Positions 17,295 to 26,529 of a DNA stretch of 64,000 nucleotides are shown one piece after another. Source of the DNA: Polaribacter sp. HaHaR_3_91 (GTDB lineage: Bacteria; Bacteroidota; Bacteroidia; Flavobacteriales; Flavobacteriaceae); the NCBI RefSeq assembly GCF_019278525.1, contig NZ_CP058986.1:682001-746000 (forward strand), written 5' to 3'. The translations under genes were made by a program, and so were the position numbers. A model generated the notes under the pieces. The model had not been told where the DNA came from, searched no databases, and saw nothing but the letters and a program-made list of their open reading frames with translations. Within the stretch, counting starts at the first letter, position 1; each line of letters begins with the position of its first letter.

Positions 17295-20264
17295 ATGAAA
17301 AAAATTTATTTAATTTTAATACTTGCATTAGGTTTTACTTCCTATTCTATTGCGCAAGTTAACGTGTCTGGAACCGTAGTTTCTGATGCAGATGGAATAC
17401 CAATACCTAATGTTTCTGTTGTTTTAAAAGGACAGCTTAATACAGGAACTATAACAGATTTTGATGGAGTTTTCTCTATCAATTTAAATGATGAAAATGG
17501 CGTTTTAATATTTTCATATTTAGGTTATGAGACTAAAGAAGTTCTTTATGCTGGAAACCAAAAATTAAATATCATTTTAAAAGAAGAAGCAAATTCTTTG
17601 GATGAGGTGGTTATAGTAGGTTATGGATCTCAAAAAAGATCTGATGTAACTGGAGCAATTTCTTCTGTAAAAAATGAAGATTTTAACCAAGGAGTTGTTG
17701 CAAACGCGGGTCAACTTTTACAAGGTAAAGTTGCCGGTGTAAACGTATCTTCTTCTAGTGGTGAGCCTGGTGCTACACAAGATATTGTTATTAGAGGTGT
17801 TGGTAGTTTGCGTTCTGGTACTACTCCGCTTTATATTGTAGATGGTTTTGCATTAGATAATTCTGGTAATGGTATTGCTACTAATCCGTTAAACTTTATA
17901 AATCCACAAGATATAGAAAGTATAGAAGTTTTAAAAGACGCTTCTTCAACTGCAATTTACGGTTCTAGAGCAGCTAATGGTGTTATTGTAATTACTACAA
18001 AAAAAGGAAAAAAAGGAAGAAACAAAGTAAACTTAAACGTCTCTAGTGGTTTTTCTACGCTAGCAAATAAAGTAGATGTTTTTACTGCTGATGAATTTAG
18101 AGCTAATGTAACTGCCGTAAATGGTACTTTAATTGATGGAGGAGCATCTACAAATTGGCAAGATGAATTAACAAGAACTGCGGTGTCAAAAAACATTAAC
18201 CTTTCTATGAGTGGAGGTACAGAAAATTCTTCTTACGCAGCTTCTGTAGGTGTAGATGATCAAGAGGGTATTTTAAGAAACAGTAACTTAAAACGTTACT
18301 CTGGTCGTTTAAACTTAACTCAAAAAGCAATTGACGATAAATTTAATGTTACTTTTAATTTAACAGCGACTAAATTAGACAATATAAGACCTAATTCTGG
18401 TAGTGTTGTAAGTGATATGCTAAGCCTTAACCCAACAGACTCCCCTTATGAAAATGGTGAATTAAAAGGAAACTTAAGTAACGATATTTTAAATCCTTTT
18501 ATTGGAGAAACAATTTATGGCGATTACACAAACAACAACCGTATTTTGGCTAATATTTCTCCTTCTTATAAAATTGCAAAAGGTTTAACTTATAAATTAA
18601 ATCTTGGTGTAGATTATTCTATTACAGAAAGAGATGTGCAATACATGCCTTACGCTACAGAAACAAATACAACTTTAGGAAGCTTAAATACAGCCACTAC
18701 TAAAAACAGCAATACTCTTATAGAGAATACTTTAACGTATAGTTTTCATAAGAAATTAAGTAGTTTTACTTTGCTATTGGGACATACCTACCAACAAACT
18801 GAAGTAAATCAAAAACAATTTTATTTAGAAGGTTTTCCAGATAATGGAGTAGAGCCAAGATATCAAATAGAAACGGCAAACCAGCAAACAACTCAGTCTG
18901 CTTATGCTACTAAAAATGAGTTGCAATCTTTCTTTGGTAGAGTAAATTATACCTTTAATGATAAATATTTAATGACTGCAACAATGCGTGCAGATGGTTC
19001 TTCTAAATTTGGTGAGAATAATAAATATGGATATTTCCCTTCTGTTGCCTTAGGATGGAACATCAATAAAGAAAATTTCTTGAAGGATTCTGATAACATC
19101 AACAACTTAAAATTAAGAGCAAGTTGGGGGCAAACGGGTAGTCAAGAAATTCCTTCTAAAATAACACAAGCTAGTTATACAGAAAGTAATACGGATAACA
19201 ACACATACCCATTAGATTCTAGCGCATCAGATTTAGGCGGATATCCTTATGGTTCTATCTTTACTCGTTTAGCAAACCCAAATATTCAATGGGAAGTTTC
19301 TACACAGGCAAATATTGGTTTAGACTTTGGTTTATTTGGTAACAAGTTGACAGGTACAATCGATTATTTTAATAAAATTACAGACAACATTTTATTACAA
19401 GTTACTCCTACAGATCCTATTGTTCCGGTTTCTAGTTATTGGACTAACATTCCTAATATGGAAATTAGAAACAACGGGGTTGAAATTGCCTTAGATTACA
19501 ACAATACTATAAATAAAGACTTCACTTATAATATTGGTGGTAACATTTCTATCACTAAAAACGAAGTTGTAAACTCTCCTTATCAAATATTAACAACTGG
19601 TGCCGCACAAGGTTCAGGACAAACAGGAGCTACAATTAATGGTGTTTTAAACGGAGAAGCTATTGGTACTTTTTATGTTCAAGAATTTACCGGAATTGGA
19701 GAAGATGGTTTAAATCAATTTGCAGACATTAATAATGATGGTGAAATTTTAGATGATGACCGTATTGTAGCTGGTAATGCTTTACCAGATTATATTTATG
19801 CATTCTACTTAAATTTTAATTACAAAAAATTCGATTTAGGGTTAAATTTTAATGGAGCTGGTGGTAATAAAATTTACAACCACGTTGCTATGTCTTCTTT
19901 TAACAAAGGAAATTTAGCCAATTCTTTTAACACGACAGATAGAGCTGTAGAATATTTAGATGAATCTGCAACAAATTCTAACTTAGTTTCTACAAGATAT
20001 TTAGAGGACGGAGATTTTTTAAGATTAAACAATGCAACTTTAGCTTACAATTTTACGCCAGAAGCATTAGGTCTTGGAAATAGCATCAAAAATCTTCGCT
20101 TATCAATTACAGGTCAAAACTTATTTGTGATAACAGATTACAGTGGTTTCGATCCAGAGATTAATACAGGAAGTCCTGTTGGAGGTATTCAAACTTTTGG
20201 TATCGACTATTACAGTTATCCAAAAAGTAGAACAATCCTTTTAAGTCTAAATGTAGAATTTTAA
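17295..20264 (+). CDS. SusC-like TonB-dependent receptor of the phosphatase locus
   Basis: Outer-membrane importer. The signal peptide ends after SYSIAQ (about residue 21). A carboxypeptidase-regulatory-like domain follows (about 23-100, VVSDADGIPIPNVSVVLKG), then the TonB plug (about 110-235, starting at SLDEVVIVGYGSQKRSDVTG), then the barrel. No STN domain is present, so unlike the receptor at 1589 it should not signal through FecR; control by the adjacent AraC-domain regulator fits. Length 989 aa is normal. SusD follows after 10 bases. Two alkaline-phosphatase genes downstream suggest that the ligand is a phosphate ester or a phosphorylated polymer, which is inference from context only. 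Confidence 0.93.
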   Translation: MKKIYLILILALGFTSYSIAQVNVSGTVVSDADGIPIPNVSVVLKGQLNTGTITDFDGVFSINLNDENGVLIFSYLGYETKEVLYAGNQKLNIILKEEANSLDEVVIVGYGSQKRSDVTGAISSVKNEDFNQGVVANAGQLLQGKVAGVNVSSSSGEPGATQDIVIRGVGSLRSGTTPLYIVDGFALDNSGNGIATNPLNFINPQDIESIEVLKDASSTAIYGSRAANGVIVITTKKGKKGRNKVNLNVSSGFSTLANKVDVFTADEFRANVTAVNGTLIDGGASTNWQDELTRTAVSKNINLSMSGGTENSSYAASVGVDDQEGILRNSNLKRYSGRLNLTQKAIDDKFNVTFNLTATKLDNIRPNSGSVVSDMLSLNPTDSPYENGELKGNLSNDILNPFIGETIYGDYTNNNRILANISPSYKIAKGLTYKLNLGVDYSITERDVQYMPYATETNTTLGSLNTATTKNSNTLIENTLTYSFHKKLSSFTLLLGHTYQQTEVNQKQFYLEGFPDNGVEPRYQIETANQQTTQSAYATKNELQSFFGRVNYTFNDKYLMTATMRADGSSKFGENNKYGYFPSVALGWNINKENFLKDSDNINNLKLRASWGQTGSQEIPSKITQASYTESNTDNNTYPLDSSASDLGGYPYGSIFTRLANPNIQWEVSTQANIGLDFGLFGNKLTGTIDYFNKITDNILLQVTPTDPIVPVSSYWTNIPNMEIRNNGVEIALDYNNTINKDFTYNIGGNISITKNEVVNSPYQILTTGAAQGSGQTGATINGVLNGEAIGTFYVQEFTGIGEDGLNQFADINNDGEILDDDRIVAGNALPDYIYAFYLNFNYKKFDLGLNFNGAGGNKIYNHVAMSSFNKGNLANSFNTTDRAVEYLDESATNSNLVSTRYLEDGDFLRLNNATLAYNFTPEALGLGNSIKNLRLSITGQNLFVITDYSGFDPEINTGSPVGGIQTFGIDYYSYPKSRTILLSLNVEF

Positions 20265-20274
20265 TAAGACAAAA

Positions 20275-22020
20275 ATGAAAAACATAATAAAAAATACAGT
20301 ATTTGCAATTAGCATTCTATTAATGTCTAGCTGTAGTGATTTAAAAGAAGAAGTTTTAGATGAATCTTTAACTGGTGCAGGACAAGCAGAAGCAATTAGT
20401 GGAGCAATTGCACCTGCGTACGGTCAGGTTGCTTGGACTTGGAGACACACAAACTATTACGGTTTGCAATTAATACCAAGTGATGAGGCAATTTTACCTT
20501 ACAGAGGAGGTACAGATTGGTATGATGGTGGTAAATTTTTAGCGGCTCATTCTCATTCTATAACTTCTACAAATGATTTGGTAAAAAGTGCTTGGACAGA
20601 ACTTACAATAAATATTTCTAGAACATTAACTGCTATAGAAGTTCTTACGCCAATGGCTGAAGAAGGAAATACAGAAGCAGAAAGTGCTCTTTATGAAATG
20701 AAAGCGCTTAGAGCTTATTTAAATATGTTAACTTTAGATAGTTGGGGACTTGCATTTAAAAAAGAATCTTCTAATGAAAACTCAGAAATTCTTAGAGGGC
20801 AAGATGCAGTAGATTATATAGAAAGCGAATTGTTATCTGTTGTTGATGTGATAAATACTGATAAAGGTTCTGGTAGAATGACACAATCTGCCGTTTGGGG
20901 ATTTTTAGCAAGATTAAATCTAAATGCTGCTGTTTATAGAAATCCTTACGGAACTCCTAATTTTACAACAGAAGACATGGATAAAGTTATTGAATATACA
21001 GATAATATTATCAATTCAGGTAAGTTTTCTTTATCTCCAGAATATTTCGATTTATTTAATGATAGTAATAGCAATAATGCAGAATTAATTTTCGCATTAG
21101 ATCAACGTGGAGTTTTAAAGAATGAACATAGCCGTTGGGCATATTGGTCTTTACCAGGTTCTATGTTTCCTAGGCCAGAATTTACAAATGCAGATGGTAC
21201 AGATGGTCCTGCAATTACATCAGACTTTTACCAAACTTGGGTAGATGCTTATGGTAGTGTAGATCCTGCAGACGCAGATCCTAGATTTCTTCAGAAAAAT
21301 ACCCAAGAAGTTACTTATGGTTTAGATGATCTTACAGGTCTTTCTCCTTTAAATGACGAAGATCATTATTACTGTGTAGGAGCAGAAGATTTTGAAATAG
21401 ACAGAGGTATTTTAAGAGGAGTAACTTGGGCTGTTAGAAAAGATGAAAATGGTGCTTTTTATACTTGTGATGAAGGTTATAGAATTTATCCAGTAAAGCA
21501 AATTAAAGGAAACGGTACAGATAAAAATGTAGATTACGTAAACCTTACTCAACAAGCAGATTTTACAAACGAAGGTAGAGCACACCATACAGGTTATCGA
21601 GTTTCTAAATATCAATTTAGCCACACTTCTAATAATGGAAATAACTACAGTAGTGTAGACTTAGTGTTAATGCGTTATGCAGAAATTTACATGATGCGCG
21701 CAGAAGCTAAATTAAGAAAAGGAGATGTTGCTAGTGCTTTAGCAGATGTAAATACAATAAAAACATCAAGAAATGCACGAGAACCAATAGCAACCGCTCT
21801 TTCATCAATAGATTTAGATGTATTATATAGAGAACTTGGTTTTGAGTTTTATTGGGAGGGTTTAAGAAGAACAAATCAAATCCGTTTTAGTCACTACGAA
21901 GATTCATGGACAGAAAAAACAGATACAGATGTAAATAATAGGTTATTTCCTATTCCACAAGTGGCTATAGATGGAGCTTCTAACACGCCAGGGTATTTAG
22001 AACAAAATAAAGGATATTAG
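20275..22020 (+). CDS. SusD/RagB-like binding lipoprotein of the phosphatase locus
   Basis: Outer-leaflet lipoprotein partner of the SusC just upstream. Lipobox LLMSSC places the lipidated Cys near residue 20. The fold is recognisable from the central LRAYLNMLTLDSWG helix region, the MRYAEIYMMRAEAKLRKGD segment near 465-485, and the C-terminal GLRRTNQIRFSHYE, FPIPQ and NTPGY motifs. At 581 aa it is longer than the SusD at 4938, with extra loops between about 300 and 450. These are rich in aromatic and acidic residues and may form the ligand site. A strong terminator follows the gene, so receptor levels may exceed those of the downstream phosphatases. Confidence 0.92.
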   Translation: MKNIIKNTVFAISILLMSSCSDLKEEVLDESLTGAGQAEAISGAIAPAYGQVAWTWRHTNYYGLQLIPSDEAILPYRGGTDWYDGGKFLAAHSHSITSTNDLVKSAWTELTINISRTLTAIEVLTPMAEEGNTEAESALYEMKALRAYLNMLTLDSWGLAFKKESSNENSEILRGQDAVDYIESELLSVVDVINTDKGSGRMTQSAVWGFLARLNLNAAVYRNPYGTPNFTTEDMDKVIEYTDNIINSGKFSLSPEYFDLFNDSNSNNAELIFALDQRGVLKNEHSRWAYWSLPGSMFPRPEFTNADGTDGPAITSDFYQTWVDAYGSVDPADADPRFLQKNTQEVTYGLDDLTGLSPLNDEDHYYCVGAEDFEIDRGILRGVTWAVRKDENGAFYTCDEGYRIYPVKQIKGNGTDKNVDYVNLTQQADFTNEGRAHHTGYRVSKYQFSHTSNNGNNYSSVDLVLMRYAEIYMMRAEAKLRKGDVASALADVNTIKTSRNAREPIATALSSIDLDVLYRELGFEFYWEGLRRTNQIRFSHYEDSWTEKTDTDVNNRLFPIPQVAIDGASNTPGYLEQNKGY

Positions 22021-22039
22021 TTGTTTATTGTTTTATTTT

Positions 22040-22073
22040 AAGGGAGCTCTTTTATAAAAATAGCTCCCTTTTT
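22040..22073 (+). terminator. Rho-independent terminator between susD and the phosphatase genes
   Basis: AAGGGAGCT (22040-22048) pairs with AGCTCCCTT (22062-22070), a GC-rich stem for this genome, followed by T residues. It should cut most transcription before the phosphatases, leaving readthrough or a weak promoter at 22074-22117 to express them. Confidence 0.85.
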
Positions 22074-22117
22074 CTATTATAATATTAATAAAAATATACT
22101 TTCAAATTTTTTGAAAA

Positions 22118-23221
22118 ATGAAGAAAATTATAATACTGAGTTTAATTTCTATGTTTTACATAGGATGTGAAAAAAAATCAGAAAAAAGAACCCAAGAAGA
22201 ACCGTTAAATATCATTTTTATGATTGGTGATGGTATGGGACTTACCCAAATTTCTACTGCTTTTTATTTTGGAAAAGAAACGCCTAATTTTGAGCAATTT
22301 AAAAATATTGGTTTTATAAAAACACCAAGTACAAGTCATACAATTACAGATTCTGCGGCAGGTGCTACTGCTTTTTCAACAGGAGAAAAAACATATAAAA
22401 GAGCCATTGGCATGTCTAAAGATAGTTTGCCTTTGCCTACAATTTTAGAAACTTTACAAAAAGAAGACTATCAGACTGGTTTTGTAACTTTAACACCAGT
22501 TACACATGCAACTCCTGCTTCTTTTTATGCACATGTAAAGGATAGAGACTTACATGAAGAAATCGCTTTAGATTTAGTAAAATCTAATGTAGATTTTTTT
22601 GTTGGTGGAGGTTTAAAATACTTAAAACGTAGAACTGATAAAAAAGATTTATATACAGCGTTAATTGCAAAAAACTACCAATTAGATTCTGTGAGTTTAT
22701 CAAAGTTTGATGTAAACAAAAAGAACGGATATTTACTAGCCGAAGAAGGTTTGCCTTCTAAAACAGAGGGTAGAAAAAGTTTTTTACAAGATGCAACTCA
22801 ATTAGGTTTAGATTATTTTACTAAGAAAGGAAAACCATTCTTTTTTATGATAGAAGGTTCTTATATAGATTGGGGAGGACATGCAATGGATGCAGAGTTA
22901 TTAAAACAAGAAGTCTTAGATTTTGACAAAACAATTGGTGTGGTTTTAAGATACATAAAAGAACATCCAAATACACTTTTAGTGGTTACTGCAGATCATG
23001 AAACAGGAGGTGTTAGTATTGGTAAATCTTATATGATAGATGAAGAAACCGGAGAAAAATCTGAAGAAGTAGATAATGTTTCTATCAATTTTAACAACGA
23101 TCAACATAGTGGAACTTTAATTCCGGTTTTTGCAGAAGGGGAAGGTTCAGAAAATTTTCAGGGTATTTATGAAAATAATGAAATTTACCATAAAATGTTT
23201 AAAGCAATCAATAATAAATAA
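22118..23221 (+). CDS. PhoA-type alkaline phosphatase, lipoprotein
   Basis: Releases phosphate from phosphomonoesters outside the cytoplasm. The short signal peptide ends in a lipobox-like YIGC (Cys about 17). PhoA-family landmarks follow in order: metal Asp in MIGDGMG (about 37-43), catalytic Ser79 in TDSAAGATA, the THATPASFYAHVKDR block with the metal Thr and substrate-binding Arg, IDWGGHAMD (metal Asp and His), ADHETGG (metal Asp-His) and QHSGTLIPVF (last metal His). All the metal and nucleophile positions look intact. At 367 aa it is compact, lacking the large crown insert of some marine enzymes. The next gene encodes a second phosphatase 7 bases downstream. Context suggests it processes material handled by the SusCD pair. 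Confidence 0.92.
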   Translation: MKKIIILSLISMFYIGCEKKSEKRTQEEPLNIIFMIGDGMGLTQISTAFYFGKETPNFEQFKNIGFIKTPSTSHTITDSAAGATAFSTGEKTYKRAIGMSKDSLPLPTILETLQKEDYQTGFVTLTPVTHATPASFYAHVKDRDLHEEIALDLVKSNVDFFVGGGLKYLKRRTDKKDLYTALIAKNYQLDSVSLSKFDVNKKNGYLLAEEGLPSKTEGRKSFLQDATQLGLDYFTKKGKPFFFMIEGSYIDWGGHAMDAELLKQEVLDFDKTIGVVLRYIKEHPNTLLVVTADHETGGVSIGKSYMIDEETGEKSEEVDNVSINFNNDQHSGTLIPVFAEGEGSENFQGIYENNEIYHKMFKAINNK

Positions 23222-23228
23222 GATTAAA

Positions 23229-25025
23229 ATGAAACAAAAAACAAATATATTTTTAATAGTATTGGTTTTCTTTTTAGGATTAAACAATACAGTTATTGCA
23301 CAAGAAGAAGTGATGGTTCATTCTCACAACGATTACAATCAATCAGTACCTTTTTGGAATGCTTTTGCAAACGGAGCAACTTCTTTTGAAGCTGACATTT
23401 TTCTAAAAGACAACAATTTGTTTGTTGCTCATAATTATGAAGATATTTCCCCATCAAAAACATTAGAAGCTTTATATCTAAAGCCATTAGAAACTGTTTT
23501 TAATATGGAGTACAAAAAGGAAGAACAATTAATCCTTTTGATTGATATTAAATCTGATGCTTTTAAAACCTTAGAAAAACTTATAGAAGTTCTAAAAAAA
23601 CATACTTCTATAATTAACAATAAGCAGATTAAAATTGTTGTTTCTGGAAACAGACCAAAAGCTAAAGATTATGTCAATTATCCTGATTTTATCTTTTTTG
23701 ATTATCAAGAATTAGAAACTTCGGTTTCATCAGAAATTTGGAAAAAAATTGCTATGGTTAGTTTAGATTTTAAACAATTTTCTCAATGGAATGGAAAAGG
23801 AAGGTTAACACATGATGATGAAAATCGTATTGTAGAGGTTTTAGAAAAAGCAAATAAAACGAATAAACCTTTTCGTTTTTGGGGAAGTCCAGATTCTAAA
23901 AGAGCATGGAGAACTTTATCTGAAATGGGAGTTGCAATCATAAATACAGATCATCCTTTTAAGTGTGTTAATTATTTTAAATCTTTACCAAGCAGACTGG
24001 TAACTTCAACTACTTTTTCTGAAGTTTACAAGCCAAGTTTTAACAACGATCAAAAAGACTCACCTGTTAAAAACATTATTTTATTAATTGGAGATGGAAA
24101 TGGTTTGGCTCAAATTTCATCTACAGCACTTGCAAATAATGGCGAATTAACTTTAACTCAATTAAAAAGTATTGGCTTTATAAAAACACAAGCTGCAGAC
24201 GATTTTACAACAGATTCTGCTGCTGCAGGTACTGCTTTAGCAACCGGAGTTAAAACAAATAACAGAGCAATTGGTACAGGAGTAAATGGAGAGCCTTTAA
24301 AAAATATTACAGAAATTTTAAGCGAACAAGGTTTTTCTACAGCATGTATCACTACAGATAATATTTTAGGAGCAACACCCGCTTCATTTTACGCACATGC
24401 AAAAGATAGGTCTGATGATTCTATAATTTCTAAAGATTTAATTAATAGTAGACTTAATCTTTTTATTGGAGGTGGAGCTTCTACTTTTAAAAAGACAAAC
24501 CTTACGGATAACTTTAAAATAGTTTCATCTTTTAATGATTTAAAAAATACTACGGATGACAAAGTAGGTTTTTTTATGTCTGAACATGGTATGAAATGGA
24601 TTACAGAAGGAAGAGGTAGTGTTTTAGCTGATGCAACCAAAACTGGGCTTAATTTTTTAAGGAAAAAACAAAAACCTTTCTTTTTGATGATTGAAGCTGC
24701 AAAGATAGATCACGCAGGTCATTCTAATGATACCGCAGGAATTTTAGCAGAATCGATAGATTTTGATAAAGCAATTACAGAAGCTTTAATATTTGCAGAT
24801 AATAACCCAGAAACTTTGGTTATTATAACAGCAGATCATGAAACATCTGGTTTTAGCATTCCGCAAGGCGATGTAAAAACACACCAAATAGAAGGTTATT
24901 TTGCTTCTTATGATCATACTGCAATTATGGTTCCTATTTTTGCATATGGAGCTAAGTCAAACGAGTTTCAAGGAGTTTATGAAAATAATGAAGTGTTTTC
25001 TAAAATACTTAAAGTTTTAAAATAG
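23229..25025 (+). CDS. Fusion of GDPD/PI-PLC-like phosphodiesterase with alkaline phosphatase
   Basis: Two-domain exported enzyme. The signal peptide ends after TVIAQ (about residue 20). Residues about 25-260 resemble the PI-PLC/glycerophosphodiester phosphodiesterase barrel, with HSHNDY (31-36), FEAD with Glu54 and Asp56, and VAHN with His68, the expected acid-base and metal residues. Residues about 280-598 are a complete alkaline phosphatase: LIGDGNG, catalytic Ser330 in TDSAAAGTA, ATPASFYAHAKDR, IDHAGHSND, ADHETSG and DHTAIMVPIF. One protein could thus cut a phosphodiester and then strip the phosphate from the monoester produced. An upstream ATG in this frame at 23130 lies inside the preceding gene; ATG 23229, 7 bases after that gene and right before the signal peptide, is preferred. 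Substrate is unproven. Confidence 0.9.
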   Translation: MKQKTNIFLIVLVFFLGLNNTVIAQEEVMVHSHNDYNQSVPFWNAFANGATSFEADIFLKDNNLFVAHNYEDISPSKTLEALYLKPLETVFNMEYKKEEQLILLIDIKSDAFKTLEKLIEVLKKHTSIINNKQIKIVVSGNRPKAKDYVNYPDFIFFDYQELETSVSSEIWKKIAMVSLDFKQFSQWNGKGRLTHDDENRIVEVLEKANKTNKPFRFWGSPDSKRAWRTLSEMGVAIINTDHPFKCVNYFKSLPSRLVTSTTFSEVYKPSFNNDQKDSPVKNIILLIGDGNGLAQISSTALANNGELTLTQLKSIGFIKTQAADDFTTDSAAAGTALATGVKTNNRAIGTGVNGEPLKNITEILSEQGFSTACITTDNILGATPASFYAHAKDRSDDSIISKDLINSRLNLFIGGGASTFKKTNLTDNFKIVSSFNDLKNTTDDKVGFFMSEHGMKWITEGRGSVLADATKTGLNFLRKKQKPFFLMIEAAKIDHAGHSNDTAGILAESIDFDKAITEALIFADNNPETLVIITADHETSGFSIPQGDVKTHQIEGYFASYDHTAIMVPIFAYGAKSNEFQGVYENNEVFSKILKVLK

Positions 25026-25043
25026 ATAAAGATAATAGCAAAT

Positions 25044-25082
25044 ATTTTGTATAAGTTGCTTAATAGTGATTTTATACAAAAT
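25044..25082 (+). terminator. Hairpin after the phosphatase operon
   Basis: ATTTTGTATAA (25044-25054) and TTATACAAAAT (25072-25082) form a perfect 11-bp stem with a 17-base loop, 19 bases past the stop. A second perfect inverted repeat, TAAAGCTATA (25101-25110) and TATAGCTTTA (25132-25141), follows. Together they may end the transcript, though neither has a T-run. Confidence 0.45.
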
Positions 25083-25130
25083 CGGTTGTATATAATTATG
25101 TAAAGCTATAGGTGTACAAAAAAAATACAT

Positions 25131-25298
25131 TTATAGCTTTATACATGATCCATTTTTTAAATCAAAAAGTATATTTTTTCTTCCAATGAATGAGTCTTTT
25201 TGATAACCAATCTTTTTATCATAAACTTTATAGATATCAATCCAATTTTGAATGTTTAATTTTCTAAATTCCTTGATTAATGTGTAAAGTTTGTTATT
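25131..25298 (-). pseudogene. Possible decayed ORF fragment (55 codons, no start)
   Basis: The gap 25026-25491 holds no intact gene. On the minus strand an open stretch of 55 codons without an ATG runs from just after a TGA (25299-25301) to a TAA (25131-25133). Its translation looks protein-like (includes NIQNWIDIYKVYDKK and IGYQKDSFIGRKNILF) rather than low-complexity. It may be the 3' remnant of a deleted gene. The family is not recognised, and chance in AT-rich DNA is possible. Confidence 0.3.
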
Positions 25299-25433
25299 TC
25301 AGGCAGAGTGGAAGATTATTTAAGGTTTGTCAGTTGTTATTTTAGAAAGACTATGAGAGTTTATTTATGAGATTGCTTCGTGCGATATAATTACAGTTTA
25401 TAAATAATGGGTGTGTAACATATTAAAAATAAA

Positions 25434-25465
25434 AAATCATCTAAAAATTGCTTTTTAGATGATTT
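25434..25465 (-). terminator. Terminator of the gal operon
   Basis: AAATCATCTAAAAA (25434-25447) pairs perfectly with TTTTTAGATGATTT (25452-25465) over a 4-base loop. Read on the minus strand it ends in a T-rich tract and lies 27 bases beyond the galT stop. Confidence 0.8.
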
Positions 25466-25491
25466 CCTTTATTTCTATCAGTCTGTAATTC

Positions 25492-26514
25492 CTACAAACA
25501 ATCTTTAATCATTTTTACTGCTTGTTCTGCAGTTATATCTCTTTGAGGAGTTCCAAACATTTCGTAACCAACCATAAATTTCTTTACAGAAGCACTTCTT
25601 AATAAAGGTGGATAAAAACTCATGTGGAAATGCCAATGTTTGTTGTCATTACCATCTGTTGGTGCTTGATGAATTCCGCTAGAATATGGAAAAGAAGTAT
25701 TAAAAATCTTGTCGTATGCTTTTGTTAATACAGAAATTGCTTCTCCGTATTGTAACGTTTCAGCTTCTGTCATTTCTAAGATGTTAGCCAAAGGCCTTTT
25801 TGGAACAATCATTGCTTCGAAAGGCCAAATAGCCCAAAACGGAACTAAAACTACAAAACCATCATTTTCAAAAATAATACGTTCTTGCTTTTCTAATTCT
25901 TGTGCTAAATAATCACCCAATAAACTACTATTGTTGTTATTGAAGTAGTTTAATTGTTGTGTGTTTTTTTTATCAACTTCGTTTGGTAAAGAAGATTGAC
26001 TCCAAATTTGTCCGTGAGGATGCGGATTACTACAGCCCATTACTGCACCTTTGTTCTCAAATATTTGAACGTAATTTATGTTTGGGTTTTCAGACAATTC
26101 TTTAAACTCTCTTTGCCATGCAAAAACAACTTTCTGAATTTCTGTAGCCGACATGTCTGCCAAACTTTTTGAGTGATCTGGGCTAAAGCAAATTACCTTA
26201 CAAATACCAGTTTCACTCTGTGCTTTTAAAAGTCCGTCGTTTACGTTAAACGTTGGCGAATCATTTTGTAAAGCAGCAAAATCATTTGTAAAAACAAAAA
26301 CGTCTTTATAATCTGGGTTTACTTCTCCGTTAATTCTTGTGTTTCCTGCACATAAATAACAAGATTCATCATGTGTTGGTCTTTTTTCATTATTAACTTC
26401 TTCATTTTGTCCTTGCCAAGGTCTTTTTGCTCTATGAGGTGAAACTAACACCCATTCTCCTGTAAGAATATTAAATCGCTTGTGCGAATAGTCTTGTAAA
26501 TTTGTATTGCTCAT
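25492..26514 (-). CDS. galT: Galactose-1-phosphate uridylyltransferase (GalT)
   Basis: Leloir-pathway enzyme exchanging galactose-1-phosphate with UDP-glucose to give UDP-galactose and glucose-1-phosphate in the cytoplasm. The HIT-type active site reads CSNPHPHGQIW (about residues 160-170), with the nucleophilic His in HPH. N-terminal RFNILTGEWVLVSPHRAKRPW and the zinc-site CYLCAGN are also visible, and GIHQAPTDG and HWHFHMSFYPPL mark the C-terminal half. The 340-aa length is normal. It is the last gene of a minus-strand galM-galK-galT order, 15 bases after galK. Expression is likely controlled by the adjacent GntR regulator. Confidence 0.96.
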   Translation of the reverse strand: MSNTNLQDYSHKRFNILTGEWVLVSPHRAKRPWQGQNEEVNNEKRPTHDESCYLCAGNTRINGEVNPDYKDVFVFTNDFAALQNDSPTFNVNDGLLKAQSETGICKVICFSPDHSKSLADMSATEIQKVVFAWQREFKELSENPNINYVQIFENKGAVMGCSNPHPHGQIWSQSSLPNEVDKKNTQQLNYFNNNNSSLLGDYLAQELEKQERIIFENDGFVVLVPFWAIWPFEAMIVPKRPLANILEMTEAETLQYGEAISVLTKAYDKIFNTSFPYSSGIHQAPTDGNDNKHWHFHMSFYPPLLRSASVKKFMVGYEMFGTPQRDITAEQAVKMIKDCL

Positions 26515-26529
26515 TTTCTTGTGTTGTAA

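Noticed and set aside
23130..23228. Upstream start for the phosphodiesterase-phosphatase fusion
   Set aside because: It lies within the preceding phosphatase gene and would bury the signal peptide behind 33 residues.
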